A DNA stretch of 64,000 nt from Marasmitruncus massiliensis (lineage in GTDB: Bacteria; Bacillota; Clostridia; Oscillospirales; Ruminococcaceae), in assembly GCF_900186535.1 (NCBI RefSeq), contig NZ_FYDE01000005.1, positions 162,895 to 226,894 of the forward strand, given 5' to 3'. Under the pieces are notes generated by a model that had not been told where the DNA came from, did no database searches, and saw only the letters and a program-made list of their open reading frames with translations. Position numbers and translations under genes: made by a program. This document shows positions 55,235 through 63,348 of this stretch, in pieces; position 1 is the stretch's first letter; every line of letters begins with the position of its first letter.

Positions 55235-58189
55235 ATGGGGACGACCGTTGGAATCGATATCGGTTCCACAACTGTCAAGGTCATTGTCGTCCGGGACGGT
55301 GACTTGGTTTATCAGCAGTATGAACGGCACCTTTCCCGTGTCCGGCCCAAGACGCTCGAGCTGATCCGGCTCGCGCGGGACGTATTGGGCGGGGAGCCGT
55401 TCACCGTCGCGCTTTCGGGCTCGGCGGGACTTGGGCTTGCCAAAGCGGCGGGCCTTGACTTTATTCAGGAGGTCTTTGCCACCGGTGAGGTGGTCAAAAC
55501 AACGGCGCCGGATACCGACGCCGTAATTGAGCTGGGCGGCGAAGATGCAAAAATCATCTTTTTTACCGGCGGCCTGGAGGAGCGTATGAACGGCTCCTGC
55601 GCGGGCGGGACAGGTGCGTTTATCGACCAGATGGCGACGCTGCTCGACGTGACGCCGGAGCAGCTCGACACGCTCGCGCTTGCCAGCACAAAGCGCTATA
55701 CCATCGCCTCCCGCTGCGGCGTGTTTGCGAAAAGCGACATTCAGCCGCTGCTTAATCAGGGCGCGCGCAAGGAGGACATTGCCGCCTCGATTTTCAAGGC
55801 GGTTGTGGACCAGACGATTACCGGCCTTGCGCAGGGGCGTAAAATCACCGGGAAGGTGCTGTTTTTGGGCGGGCCGCTCTATTTCTTCAAGGGGCTCCAG
55901 CGGGAATTTGTCCGCTCCCTGAAGCTGTCGCCGGAAAATGCCGTGTTCCCCGAGATGGGGCGTTACGCGGTGGCGCTTGGCGCTGCGCTCTATGCACAGA
56001 AGACCGGCAGGCCGGTGACCTTTGAGGAACTGGAGGAAAAAATCGGGCAGGCGGCCAACTGCGCCCAGACTTCCCGCCATCTGGCGCCGCTTTTTGAAAA
56101 CGCGGACCATTATGCGGCATTTGTAAACCGCCACGCGAAAGCGTCGGTGGAGCGGCGCGATATTTTTCAGTACAGAGGGGACGCCTACCTGGGCATTGAC
56201 TGCGGCAGCACCACGACCAAGTTGGTACTGATGGCGGAGGACGGGCGCATCCTTTACGATTTTTACAGCGCGAACAGGGGCAACCCCGTGCAGATTGTGA
56301 AAGAACAGCTTGAAAAGCTGCTGGATACCTGCGAAAACCGGATTTCGATCCGGGGCAGCGCTGCGACCGGTTATGGCGAGGACCTCATCAAAAACGCGTT
56401 TTCCATTGATGCCGGGCTTGTGGAGACAATGGCGCATTTTAAAGCGGCCCGGTATTTCAACCCGAAGGTGGACTTTATCCTCGACATCGGCGGTCAGGAT
56501 ATCAAGTGCTTCCGGGTGCGCGGCAACGCAATTGACAGCATTCTGCTCAATGAGGCGTGTTCTTCCGGCTGCGGTTCGTTCATCGGCACCTTTGCACGTT
56601 CAATGGGCTATGAGGTGGAGGAATTCGCAAAACTCGGTTTGTTCGCGAAGTACCCGGTAGACCTCGGCTCCCGCTGTACGGTATTTATGAACTCCTCGGT
56701 GAAGCAGGCGCAGAAGGAAGGCGCGGGTGTTCGCGACATTTCCGCGGGGATTTCCATTTCCGTCGTGAAAAATGCGATTTACAAGGTCATCCGCGCATCT
56801 TCGGCCGACGAGCTTGGCAGATATATCGTGGTGCAGGGCGGCACTTTCCTCAACGACGCCGTTCTGCGCAGCTTTGAGCTGGAACTGGGCAGAAGTGTTA
56901 TCCGCCCGAACATTTCGGGGCTGATGGGCGCTTATGGAGCCGCGCTATATGCGAAAGAGCTGGCACTCGACTATTCTGCCCTTGTCACAAGGGCAGAACT
57001 GAAAGAATTCCGGCACACCTCCAAATCGACAACCTGCGGGCTTTGCGGCAACCATTGCAGCCTTACCGTCAACGACTTCGGCGGCGGAAAGCGGTTCATC
57101 AGCGGCAACCGGTGCGACCGCCCGCTGGGCGGGGGCGCGGCGGAAGAACTGCCGAACCTTTTCCATTACAAGCTTGAAAAGGTAAAGGCGCTCCGGCCTG
57201 TCGCTGGCAGACGCGGCAAAATTGGTATCCCGATGGGGCTGAATATGCTGGAAAACCTGCCGTTCTGGCACGCATTTTTCACCGATCTGGGGTTTGAGGT
57301 GGTCACTTCCGGCCTTTCCAGCCGCGCGACCTATCTGAAAGGGCAGTTCTCCATTCCGTCGGATACCGTTTGCTATCCGGCGAAACTGATTCATGGCCAT
57401 ATTGCCGATCTGCTCGAAAAGGGTGTGACCGACATTTTCTACCCCTGCCTCACGTATAATTTTGATGAGCGCAAGGGCGACAACCATTTTAACTGCCCGG
57501 TTGTCGCTTATTATCCCGAGCTGCTCCGCGCCAACGTGGAGGAACTGAACAAGCCGCCGGTGCGGTTCATCCAGCCCCTGCTGGCGATCGACCGGGAAGT
57601 CGGCCTGCCGGACAGAATGCACCGCAAGCTGCTCCCCTATTTCCCTGATCTGACGCGCCGCGAGACAGCACACGCCTGCAAGGCCGCCTACGCGGCTTAT
57701 CACGCGTGGATGCAGGATATTAAAACCGAGGGCCTCCGTGCCATCGACTACGCCCGCCGCAGCGGCAGGCGTGTGGTCGTGCTGGCCGGACGCCCCTATC
57801 ATATCGACCCGGAGATCAACCACGGAATCGACCGGCTGATTGCGTCGTTCGGGATTATTGTGGTGAGTGAGGACTGCGTGGCGGACCTCGTGGAACCGGT
57901 ACGGGTGAAGGTGCTCAATCAGTGGACTTATCACGCGCGGCTTTATAACGCGGCGCGCTATGTCTCCGAACAGCCGGATATGGAGCTTGTTCAGCTGGTA
58001 TCCTTTGGCTGCGGCATCGACGCAATTACCACCGACGAGGTGCGCGCTATCCTGGAAGAAAACGGGAAGCTGTATACACAGCTGAAGATTGATGAAATCA
58101 CCAATCTGGGTGCGGTAAAAATCCGTATCCGCAGCCTGCTTTCGGCTGTGGAGGAAAGGGAGAGGGAGAAAACGCATGTCTGTGTCTAA
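55235..58189 (+). CDS. Acyl-CoA dehydratase activase-like protein (two BadF/BcrA ATPase domains plus DUF2229)
   Basis: This is a 984-residue cytoplasmic protein related to HgdC-type activators of 2-hydroxyacyl-CoA dehydratases. A first ASKHA ATPase domain (1-260) starts VGIDIGSTTVKVIVVRDG and has GSCAGGTGAFIDQM. A second (about 325-570) starts GIDCGSTTTKLVLM and has SSGCGSFIGTFARSMG. The Cys residues of these loops would hold a shared 4Fe-4S cluster. A Cys-rich segment CGLCGNHCSLTV and a DUF2229 domain (GIPMGLNMLENLPFWHAFF) follow. In many clostridia the next gene product is fused at the C-terminus. The ATG at 55235 has AAGGGGGAA upstream. Confidence 0.82.
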   Translation: MGTTVGIDIGSTTVKVIVVRDGDLVYQQYERHLSRVRPKTLELIRLARDVLGGEPFTVALSGSAGLGLAKAAGLDFIQEVFATGEVVKTTAPDTDAVIELGGEDAKIIFFTGGLEERMNGSCAGGTGAFIDQMATLLDVTPEQLDTLALASTKRYTIASRCGVFAKSDIQPLLNQGARKEDIAASIFKAVVDQTITGLAQGRKITGKVLFLGGPLYFFKGLQREFVRSLKLSPENAVFPEMGRYAVALGAALYAQKTGRPVTFEELEEKIGQAANCAQTSRHLAPLFENADHYAAFVNRHAKASVERRDIFQYRGDAYLGIDCGSTTTKLVLMAEDGRILYDFYSANRGNPVQIVKEQLEKLLDTCENRISIRGSAATGYGEDLIKNAFSIDAGLVETMAHFKAARYFNPKVDFILDIGGQDIKCFRVRGNAIDSILLNEACSSGCGSFIGTFARSMGYEVEEFAKLGLFAKYPVDLGSRCTVFMNSSVKQAQKEGAGVRDISAGISISVVKNAIYKVIRASSADELGRYIVVQGGTFLNDAVLRSFELELGRSVIRPNISGLMGAYGAALYAKELALDYSALVTRAELKEFRHTSKSTTCGLCGNHCSLTVNDFGGGKRFISGNRCDRPLGGGAAEELPNLFHYKLEKVKALRPVAGRRGKIGIPMGLNMLENLPFWHAFFTDLGFEVVTSGLSSRATYLKGQFSIPSDTVCYPAKLIHGHIADLLEKGVTDIFYPCLTYNFDERKGDNHFNCPVVAYYPELLRANVEELNKPPVRFIQPLLAIDREVGLPDRMHRKLLPYFPDLTRRETAHACKAAYAAYHAWMQDIKTEGLRAIDYARRSGRRVVVLAGRPYHIDPEINHGIDRLIASFGIIVVSEDCVADLVEPVRVKVLNQWTYHARLYNAARYVSEQPDMELVQLVSFGCGIDAITTDEVRAILEENGKLYTQLKIDEITNLGAVKIRIRSLLSAVEEREREKTHVCV

Positions 58190-59543
58190 TGACCGCGTCC
58201 TTTTCACACGGGCAATGAAAAAGGATTATACAATATTGATGCCCACCATGCTGCCCATTCACTTTAAATTAATTGCAAACATCCTGCGGGAATATGGTTA
58301 TCACTGTGTGCTTTTGGAAAACACGGGAAAGAATGTTGTGGACAGCGGCCTGCGCGGCGTACATAACGATACCTGCTACCCCGCACTGCTGGTCATCGGG
58401 CAGATGCTCGACGCGCTGGAAAGCGGAGAATATGACGTCAATAAGGTGGCGCTGCTCATTACGCAGACGGGCGGCGGTTGCCGCGCCTCCAACTATATCC
58501 ATCTGCTGCGCAAGGCGCTGAAAAAACGCGGCTACGGGCAGATCCCTGTGGTTTCCATTTCCTTGGGGATGGAGAAAAACCCCGGATTTTCCATAACGCC
58601 TACCATGCTTGACCGGATCTTTTATGCGATCCTTTACGGGGATCTGCTGATGCTGCTGGCAAACCAGGTAAAACCCTACGAGTGCGTGCCCGGCGCCGCC
58701 GACACGCTGGTGGACCAGTGGGTGAAGCGGCTCACCGCGCAGATGAAAGGGCGGGGCCTGCTGCGCTATGGGGGCGTGCGTGAAAACTACCGCAGGATCG
58801 TTGCGGAGTTTGCCGGGATTCCCCGCCGCGCGGAGAAAAAAATCCGCGTGGGGATTGTGGGCGAAATCTATGTCAAATTTTCGCCGCTGGGCAACAACAA
58901 CCTTGAGGATTTCCTGCTTTCAGAAAACTGTGAGGTAGTTGTGCCGGGTCTGCTTGACTTTCTGCTCTACTGTGTCTATAACCTGCTGACAGATCATAAA
59001 CTTTATGGGCTTCACTCGGCGGTTTCAGACGCGGTAATGAAAGTGGCCTACCGGATGCTGGTAAAGAAACAGCGCGACGTTATCCGCGCGGTAACGGCGG
59101 AGGGGACGTTCCGTCCCGGCGGATATTTCCCCCACACTGTGACACTGACGGAGGGCTATATTGACCACGGCGTCAAGATGGGCGAAGGATGGCTGCTCAC
59201 CGCCGAAATGCTGGAGCTGATTGAACAGGGCGTCGGCAACATCGTCTGCACACAGCCGTTCGGATGCCTGCCGAACCATATTGTCGGAAAAGGGATGATG
59301 CGCCTCATTAAGGAGCGCAACCCGCAGTCCAACATCGTCGCGGTCGACTACGACCCCGGCGCGACAAAAATCAATCAGGAAAACCGCATCAAACTGATGC
59401 TGGCGAATGCCGCGGCGATTGAGGAACAGGCGCAGGATGCCGCCGAAGCCGGAGAGCCCGTTACTACGGTTTATACCGGGCACACAAACGGACCGTCTGT
59501 GCAGGGAACGGCTGAAAAGCCTGTGGCAGCAGCCGCTTCTTAA
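58176..59543 (+). CDS. 2-hydroxyacyl-CoA dehydratase (HgdD-like) domain protein
   Basis: This 455-residue protein corresponds to the C-terminal part of the large activase/dehydratase fusions. It has NDTCYPALLVIGQMLDALES, ITQTGGGCRASNYIHLLRKA, GIVGEIYVKFSPLGNN and TQPFGCLPNHIVGKGMM. Conserved Cys in the first, second and last blocks are candidate cluster ligands. It overlaps the activase by 14 bases in another frame, with its own GAGGGAGAA ribosome binding site. It is thus a separate coupled gene and not a broken one. The substrate is unknown. Confidence 0.8.
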   Translation: MSVSNDRVLFTRAMKKDYTILMPTMLPIHFKLIANILREYGYHCVLLENTGKNVVDSGLRGVHNDTCYPALLVIGQMLDALESGEYDVNKVALLITQTGGGCRASNYIHLLRKALKKRGYGQIPVVSISLGMEKNPGFSITPTMLDRIFYAILYGDLLMLLANQVKPYECVPGAADTLVDQWVKRLTAQMKGRGLLRYGGVRENYRRIVAEFAGIPRRAEKKIRVGIVGEIYVKFSPLGNNNLEDFLLSENCEVVVPGLLDFLLYCVYNLLTDHKLYGLHSAVSDAVMKVAYRMLVKKQRDVIRAVTAEGTFRPGGYFPHTVTLTEGYIDHGVKMGEGWLLTAEMLELIEQGVGNIVCTQPFGCLPNHIVGKGMMRLIKERNPQSNIVAVDYDPGATKINQENRIKLMLANAAAIEEQAQDAAEAGEPVTTVYTGHTNGPSVQGTAEKPVAAAAS

Positions 59544-59685
59544 AAAAGATATCAGGCGGGTCCCGCACTGCGCGGGTCTGTGACGGAAGGGGGATTATGC
59601 CACGCATAGGAAACGAACGCTTTTTTGTGAGCTTTGCCCGTTTACCTACCGGCTGTCCGTATGGAAGGGGCAGGCAATCCGGGCT

Positions 59686-60429
59686 GTGTCGGATCTGTTC
59701 CACCCTTCCCCGTTCTGTACTGTAAAACAGGAGGAAAAGCTGCCCGCGCTCATTTGCTGCCATAAATCCCTGATCCGGAGGACACTGGGCGAGGTAGACC
59801 CGCGTTTACAGGAGAACAAGGCGGTCAACCTCGGCATTGCCGCACCCAAAGTTTCCGGCATTCTCATCCGGCCCGGCGAATGCTTCTCGTTTTGGCGGCT
59901 GGTGGGCTCCTGCACCGTAAAAAAGGGATATCTGGAGGGACTGACCATTAACCGCGGGAAGACGGGAACCGATATTGGGGGCGGCATGTGCCAGTTCACA
60001 AACCTGATTCATTGGCTGGTGCTGCATACGCCCCTGCGGATTACGGAGCACCACCATCATGACAGCATCGACCTGTTCCCCGATTTCGGGCGGCAGGTGC
60101 CATTCGGAGTAGGTACCTCGGTTTTTTATAATTACCTCGACTACCGCTTTGTTAACATGACCAGCCGGACGTATCAGCTGATCACCTATACCGACGACAC
60201 GTATCTCTGCGGTGAGATGCGGGCTGACCGGCCGCCGGACAAAAAGTACCATATTAAAACCGAGGGCGAGTTCTTTTCCCGGGAACCGGACGGCGTCTAC
60301 CGCAACGGCAGGGTCCTCCGGGAATGCGTCGATATAAAAACGGGCATGGTCATTGGAAAAGAACTGATTAAAGAAAACCATGCCAAAGTGCTTTACGATA
60401 CCGAAGGTTTGGAAACTGTCCGGATTTGA
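59686..60429 (+). CDS. VanW family protein (N-terminus likely extended by a frameshift from 59597)
   Basis: This is a VanW-domain protein of unknown biochemical role, named from vancomycin-resistance clusters. The readable part has GECFSFWRLVG, GTDIGGGMCQFTNLIHWLVL, HTPLRITEHHHHDSIDLFPD and PFGVGTSVFYNYLDYRF. The GTG at 59686 has no ribosome binding site. Family-like sequence (RTLFCELCPFTYRLSVWKGQ) continues upstream in frame to about 59614 with no start codon. The only ATG with GGAAGGGGG before it (59597) is in another frame that meets this one at a run of six T (59621-59626). A -1 shift there would give a normal N-terminus. Confidence 0.75.
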   Translation: MSDLFHPSPFCTVKQEEKLPALICCHKSLIRRTLGEVDPRLQENKAVNLGIAAPKVSGILIRPGECFSFWRLVGSCTVKKGYLEGLTINRGKTGTDIGGGMCQFTNLIHWLVLHTPLRITEHHHHDSIDLFPDFGRQVPFGVGTSVFYNYLDYRFVNMTSRTYQLITYTDDTYLCGEMRADRPPDKKYHIKTEGEFFSREPDGVYRNGRVLRECVDIKTGMVIGKELIKENHAKVLYDTEGLETVRI

Positions 60430-60440
60430 AGCGCAACAAA

Positions 60441-60474
60441 AAGGCCGGCGCCGTAATAAACGGCACCGGCCTTG
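60441..60474. terminator. Bidirectional terminator between the vanW-like gene and uxaC
   Basis: AAGGCCGG.GCCGT pairs with ACGGC.CCGGCCTT around a 5-base loop, with an A run on the left acting as T run for uxaC. Confidence 0.85.
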
Positions 60475-60495
60475 GTTCTGTCTTTTGCGTTGGCC

Positions 60496-61905
60496 TCAGA
60501 CGTTGAATCCGAAGAAATTTTTCGTGTTATTGTAGCAGATGTCCTCCACCATTTTGCCGAGCAGCTTGCGGTCGTCGGGGAACTCGCCGTCTTCCACCCA
60601 TGTTCCGATGAGGTTGCAGAGGATACGGCGGAAATACTCGTGGCGGGTGTAGGAAAGGTAGCTGCGGGAATCGGTCAGCATGCCGATGAAGTTGCCCAGC
60701 AGCGAGAGGTTGGCAAGGCTGACGAGCTGCTTTTCCATGCCGACCTTGGTGTCGTTGAACCACCAGGCGGAACCGTGCTGGAACTTTCCGGCCACTCCGG
60801 CACCCTGGAAGCAGCCGAGGACGGTGTCAAGCATTGCGTCGTCCGACTGGTTAAGGGAATACAGAACTGTTTTGGGCAGCTCGTCAGTGGAATCCAGCGC
60901 GTTGAGCAGCCGGGTAAGCGCGACGGCGTCAAGGGTGTTGCCCATGCAGTCGAACCCTGTGTCGGGGCCGAGGCGGTCAAACAGGCGCTTGTTGGTATTG
61001 CGCACCGCCGCGAAGTGCAGCTGCATGACCCAGCCGCGGCGTGCATACTGGCGGGCAAGGAACAACAAGATCCCGGTCTTGTATTTGAGTACGTCGTCCG
61101 CGCAAACGGCCTTTCCGGCAAGCGCGTTCTTTGTAATGGCGTTGAGTTCTTCAGCGGAAGCCGGCGCGTAGAACGCGAAATCAAGCGCATGGTCGGAAGC
61201 GCAGCAGCCGTTCCCGGCAAAAAAGTCCAGACGTTTGTCCAGAGCGGCGCAGACAGTGTCAAAATCCCTGATTTCCACGCCGGAAACGGAAGACAGCTTC
61301 TCGATGTATCCAACATAGGGTGCCTGTTCGATGTTCATCGCCTTGTCCGGGCGCCATGCGGGCAGGACCTTGACTTCCCAGCTCTTGTCGGCGGCAAGCT
61401 GCTGATGATAGCGCAGGTCGTCCACGGGGTCGTCGGTGGTGCAGATGAGCTTGACATTGGAACGGCGGATGATGCCGCGCACGCTCATGTCCGGCTCGGC
61501 GAGCTTTTTGTTGCACAGATCCCAGACCTCCTGGGCGGTGTCGGCGCCAAGCCTGCCATAGTAATCAAAATAGCGCTGCAGTTCAAGGTGCGTCCAGTGA
61601 TACAGCGGGTTGCCGATGGCCTTGTCCAGCGTTTCGGCCCACGCCTGGAACTTCTCGCGGTCGGAGGCGCCGCCTGTGATCAGTTCCTCGGGGACGCCGT
61701 TGGAACGGATCTGCCGCCATTTATAATGGTCACCGGCGAGCCATGGCTGGGCGATGTTGTCATAGCGGCGGTCCTCGGCGATTTCCGCCGGGTTGATGTG
61801 GCAGTGATAGTCAATGATCGGCATTTTTTCCGCGTGATTGTGGAAAAGGTCCTTTGCCACCTCGTTGGTCAGCAGGAAATCAGCATCCATAAACGGTTTG
61901 CTCAT
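60496..61905 (-). CDS. uxaC: Glucuronate isomerase (uronate isomerase)
   Basis: This enzyme converts D-glucuronate to D-fructuronate and D-galacturonate to D-tagaturonate, the first step of hexuronate breakdown. The 469-residue amidohydrolase-fold protein has the N-terminal IIDYHCHINPAEIAEDRRYD metal-binding motif, then LICTTDDPVDDLRYHQ, WVMQLHFAAVRNTN, and a C-terminal TDSRSYLSYTRHEYFRRILC. Length is typical. GGAAGG lies upstream of the ATG. It lies 131 bases downstream of the LacI-type regulator, on the same strand. Confidence 0.96.
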   Translation of the reverse strand: MSKPFMDADFLLTNEVAKDLFHNHAEKMPIIDYHCHINPAEIAEDRRYDNIAQPWLAGDHYKWRQIRSNGVPEELITGGASDREKFQAWAETLDKAIGNPLYHWTHLELQRYFDYYGRLGADTAQEVWDLCNKKLAEPDMSVRGIIRRSNVKLICTTDDPVDDLRYHQQLAADKSWEVKVLPAWRPDKAMNIEQAPYVGYIEKLSSVSGVEIRDFDTVCAALDKRLDFFAGNGCCASDHALDFAFYAPASAEELNAITKNALAGKAVCADDVLKYKTGILLFLARQYARRGWVMQLHFAAVRNTNKRLFDRLGPDTGFDCMGNTLDAVALTRLLNALDSTDELPKTVLYSLNQSDDAMLDTVLGCFQGAGVAGKFQHGSAWWFNDTKVGMEKQLVSLANLSLLGNFIGMLTDSRSYLSYTRHEYFRRILCNLIGTWVEDGEFPDDRKLLGKMVEDICYNNTKNFFGFNV

Positions 61906-62036
61906 ACTTATTACCTTCCTTTATGATAATATAAAATAATCAGCCGATACTATTGCGGGAAGCAAAGCGGCTCTGCGAGCCGCGCATGACAGCGTCCGAA
62001 CTGCAAAAAACAGGCCTGCGGGAACTTTCCGCTTTC

Positions 62037-63032
62037 TTACAGTCTGGTCGAATAGCGTTTAACCAATTCACCCGAAAGGGTGGTTTTATCAGGAAAATCC
62101 TTTCCGGCGATCACGCCGAACAGCGTGGAAATAGCGGTCATGCAAAGCGCCTCCACGCGGCTGTCCACCGAAGTCAGCTCCGGTTCGCAGCAGCGCGCCA
62201 GAATGGAATTGTTGTAGCCGATAATCTCGAGATCGCGGGGAATGGCGCGTCCGTGCGCAAGCGCCGATTTGACAGCGGCGACCGCGAGCGCGTCCTCCGA
62301 GGTCACTACCGCGTCGACCGGGAGTTCGGATTCAAAAATCCGGTCGAACTCCCCACGGATATTTTCGATGCCGGAGGAGCGGCATCGCATCACCATCCGC
62401 TCGTCGGCAGGAATTCCTGCCGATGCCAGCGCGAAGCGGTAGCCATCCAGTTTCTGGCGGCCGGAATAGGTGGTGGTGTCATAGGCGTAAAGCACATGCC
62501 GTCTGTCCTTAGCAATCAGCGCGTCCACGGCGTCACGCACCGAACCGAAATCGTCGCAGACGACGCAATAGACGTTTTTCGCTTTGACATAGCCGTTGAT
62601 GAGCAGGATCGGCACCTGTTTGGCAGCGCTTTCGATATAAGAGGTATCCCCGCTAAGAAAATGGGAGCCGACCAGGATGATAGCGTCCACCCGCTTGGAA
62701 AGCAGGATCCCCAGATAGCCCTTTTTCGCCTCCAGCTCGCCGCCCGTACAGCAAAGCAGGGAATCGTAATTTTGGCGGCGAAGCTCCCGTTCCAGTGTGG
62801 AAACGGCCTGCGCCAGATAGATGTCCGCGACGTCCATACAGAGGATGCCGACCGTTTTCATGCTGTTCATCCCCAGCCCGCGGGCGATGGCGTTGGGGGT
62901 GTACCCTTTTTCCTCCATGACGGCAAGCACCCGCTGGCGGGTTGCTTCGCTGACGCCTTTTTTATTGTTGATCACCCGGCTGACCGTAGCAATCGAAACA
63001 CCGGATTTTTTGGAAATATCATAAATGGTCAT
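62037..63032 (-). CDS. LacI-family transcriptional regulator of hexuronate genes
   Basis: This 331-residue repressor has an N-terminal helix-turn-helix (TIYDISKKSGVSIATVSRVI) and a hinge helix (TPNAIARGLGMNSMKTVGIL). A periplasmic-binding-protein-like sensor domain follows (SKRVDAIILVGSH, DAVVTSEDALAVAAVKSA, EIIGYNNSILARCCEPELTS). The ATG at 63032 is preferred, with AGGGGTGG upstream; a GTG three codons earlier overlaps it. It is divergent from uxaB and upstream of uxaC, so a role as sensor of galacturonate or a derivative is likely but inferred. Confidence 0.88.
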   Translation of the reverse strand: MTIYDISKKSGVSIATVSRVINNKKGVSEATRQRVLAVMEEKGYTPNAIARGLGMNSMKTVGILCMDVADIYLAQAVSTLERELRRQNYDSLLCCTGGELEAKKGYLGILLSKRVDAIILVGSHFLSGDTSYIESAAKQVPILLINGYVKAKNVYCVVCDDFGSVRDAVDALIAKDRRHVLYAYDTTTYSGRQKLDGYRFALASAGIPADERMVMRCRSSGIENIRGEFDRIFESELPVDAVVTSEDALAVAAVKSALAHGRAIPRDLEIIGYNNSILARCCEPELTSVDSRVEALCMTAISTLFGVIAGKDFPDKTTLSGELVKRYSTRL

Positions 63033-63091
63033 TGCAGCCACCCCTGACCCGCCGTTATAAAACGGAATCTTTGTCTAGATTATATGCCAAA

Positions 63092-63106
63092 CGTAAGCGC
63101 TTTACA
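63092..63106. promoter_or_regulatory. Imperfect LacI-type operator near the regulator gene
   Basis: CGTAAGCGCTTTACA contains the AAGCGCTT core. It has one extra base relative to the TGTAANCGNTTACA pattern of LacI-family/CRE sites. It lies about 60 bases before the regulator start, so it may mediate autoregulation or CcpA control. Confidence 0.45.
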
Positions 63107-63218
63107 ACCTCTTTCTTGCGCTCTTACAGAAGTTCGGTGAAAAGCGCCAAATTGACGATACAGAATTACTCGAAAACGACAAATATTCGAAAAAAACGAT
63201 GAAAACACAGTGCTTCTA

Positions 63219-63247
63219 TTGACTTTCTTTTCATGCGCAATTATCAT
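63219..63247 (+). promoter_or_regulatory. Promoter of uxaB
   Basis: TTGACT (63219-63224), 17 bases, TATCAT (63242-63247). The predicted start is near 63254. Confidence 0.68.
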
Positions 63248-63263
63248 AGATGTATACAAGAAA

Positions 63264-63277
63264 CGTAACCGCTTACA
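63264..63277. promoter_or_regulatory. LacI-type operator just downstream of the uxaB start site
   Basis: CGTAACCGCTTACA (complement TGTAAGCGGTTACG) matches the LacI-family/CRE pattern TGTAANCGNTTACA at all but one fixed base. Placed about 10 bases after the predicted transcription start, it would block elongation or initiation. Confidence 0.65.
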
Positions 63278-63348
63278 TTATCTGCGCCCTATCTTTGCAG
63301 AGGGCCATGCAAGCGGATGATCAAAATGATTTGAAGGGGACTTTTCAA

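Larger units (their letters stand above)
63033..63348. promoter_or_regulatory. Divergent control region between the LacI-type gene and uxaB
   Basis: No gene is seen here. It contains one imperfect operator (63092-63106), the uxaB promoter (63219-63247) and a good operator (63264-63277), plus the uxaB leader of about 95 bases. Confidence 0.7.

Noticed and set aside
58176-58189. Frameshift (pseudogene) at the activase/HgdD junction
   Set aside because: The second gene has its own strong ribosome binding site and ATG at the overlap, the normal sign of translational coupling.
60472-61926. A 484-codon open frame on the plus strand
   Set aside because: It is the shadow of uxaC on the opposite strand. 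uxaC has clear catalytic motifs and a ribosome binding site.
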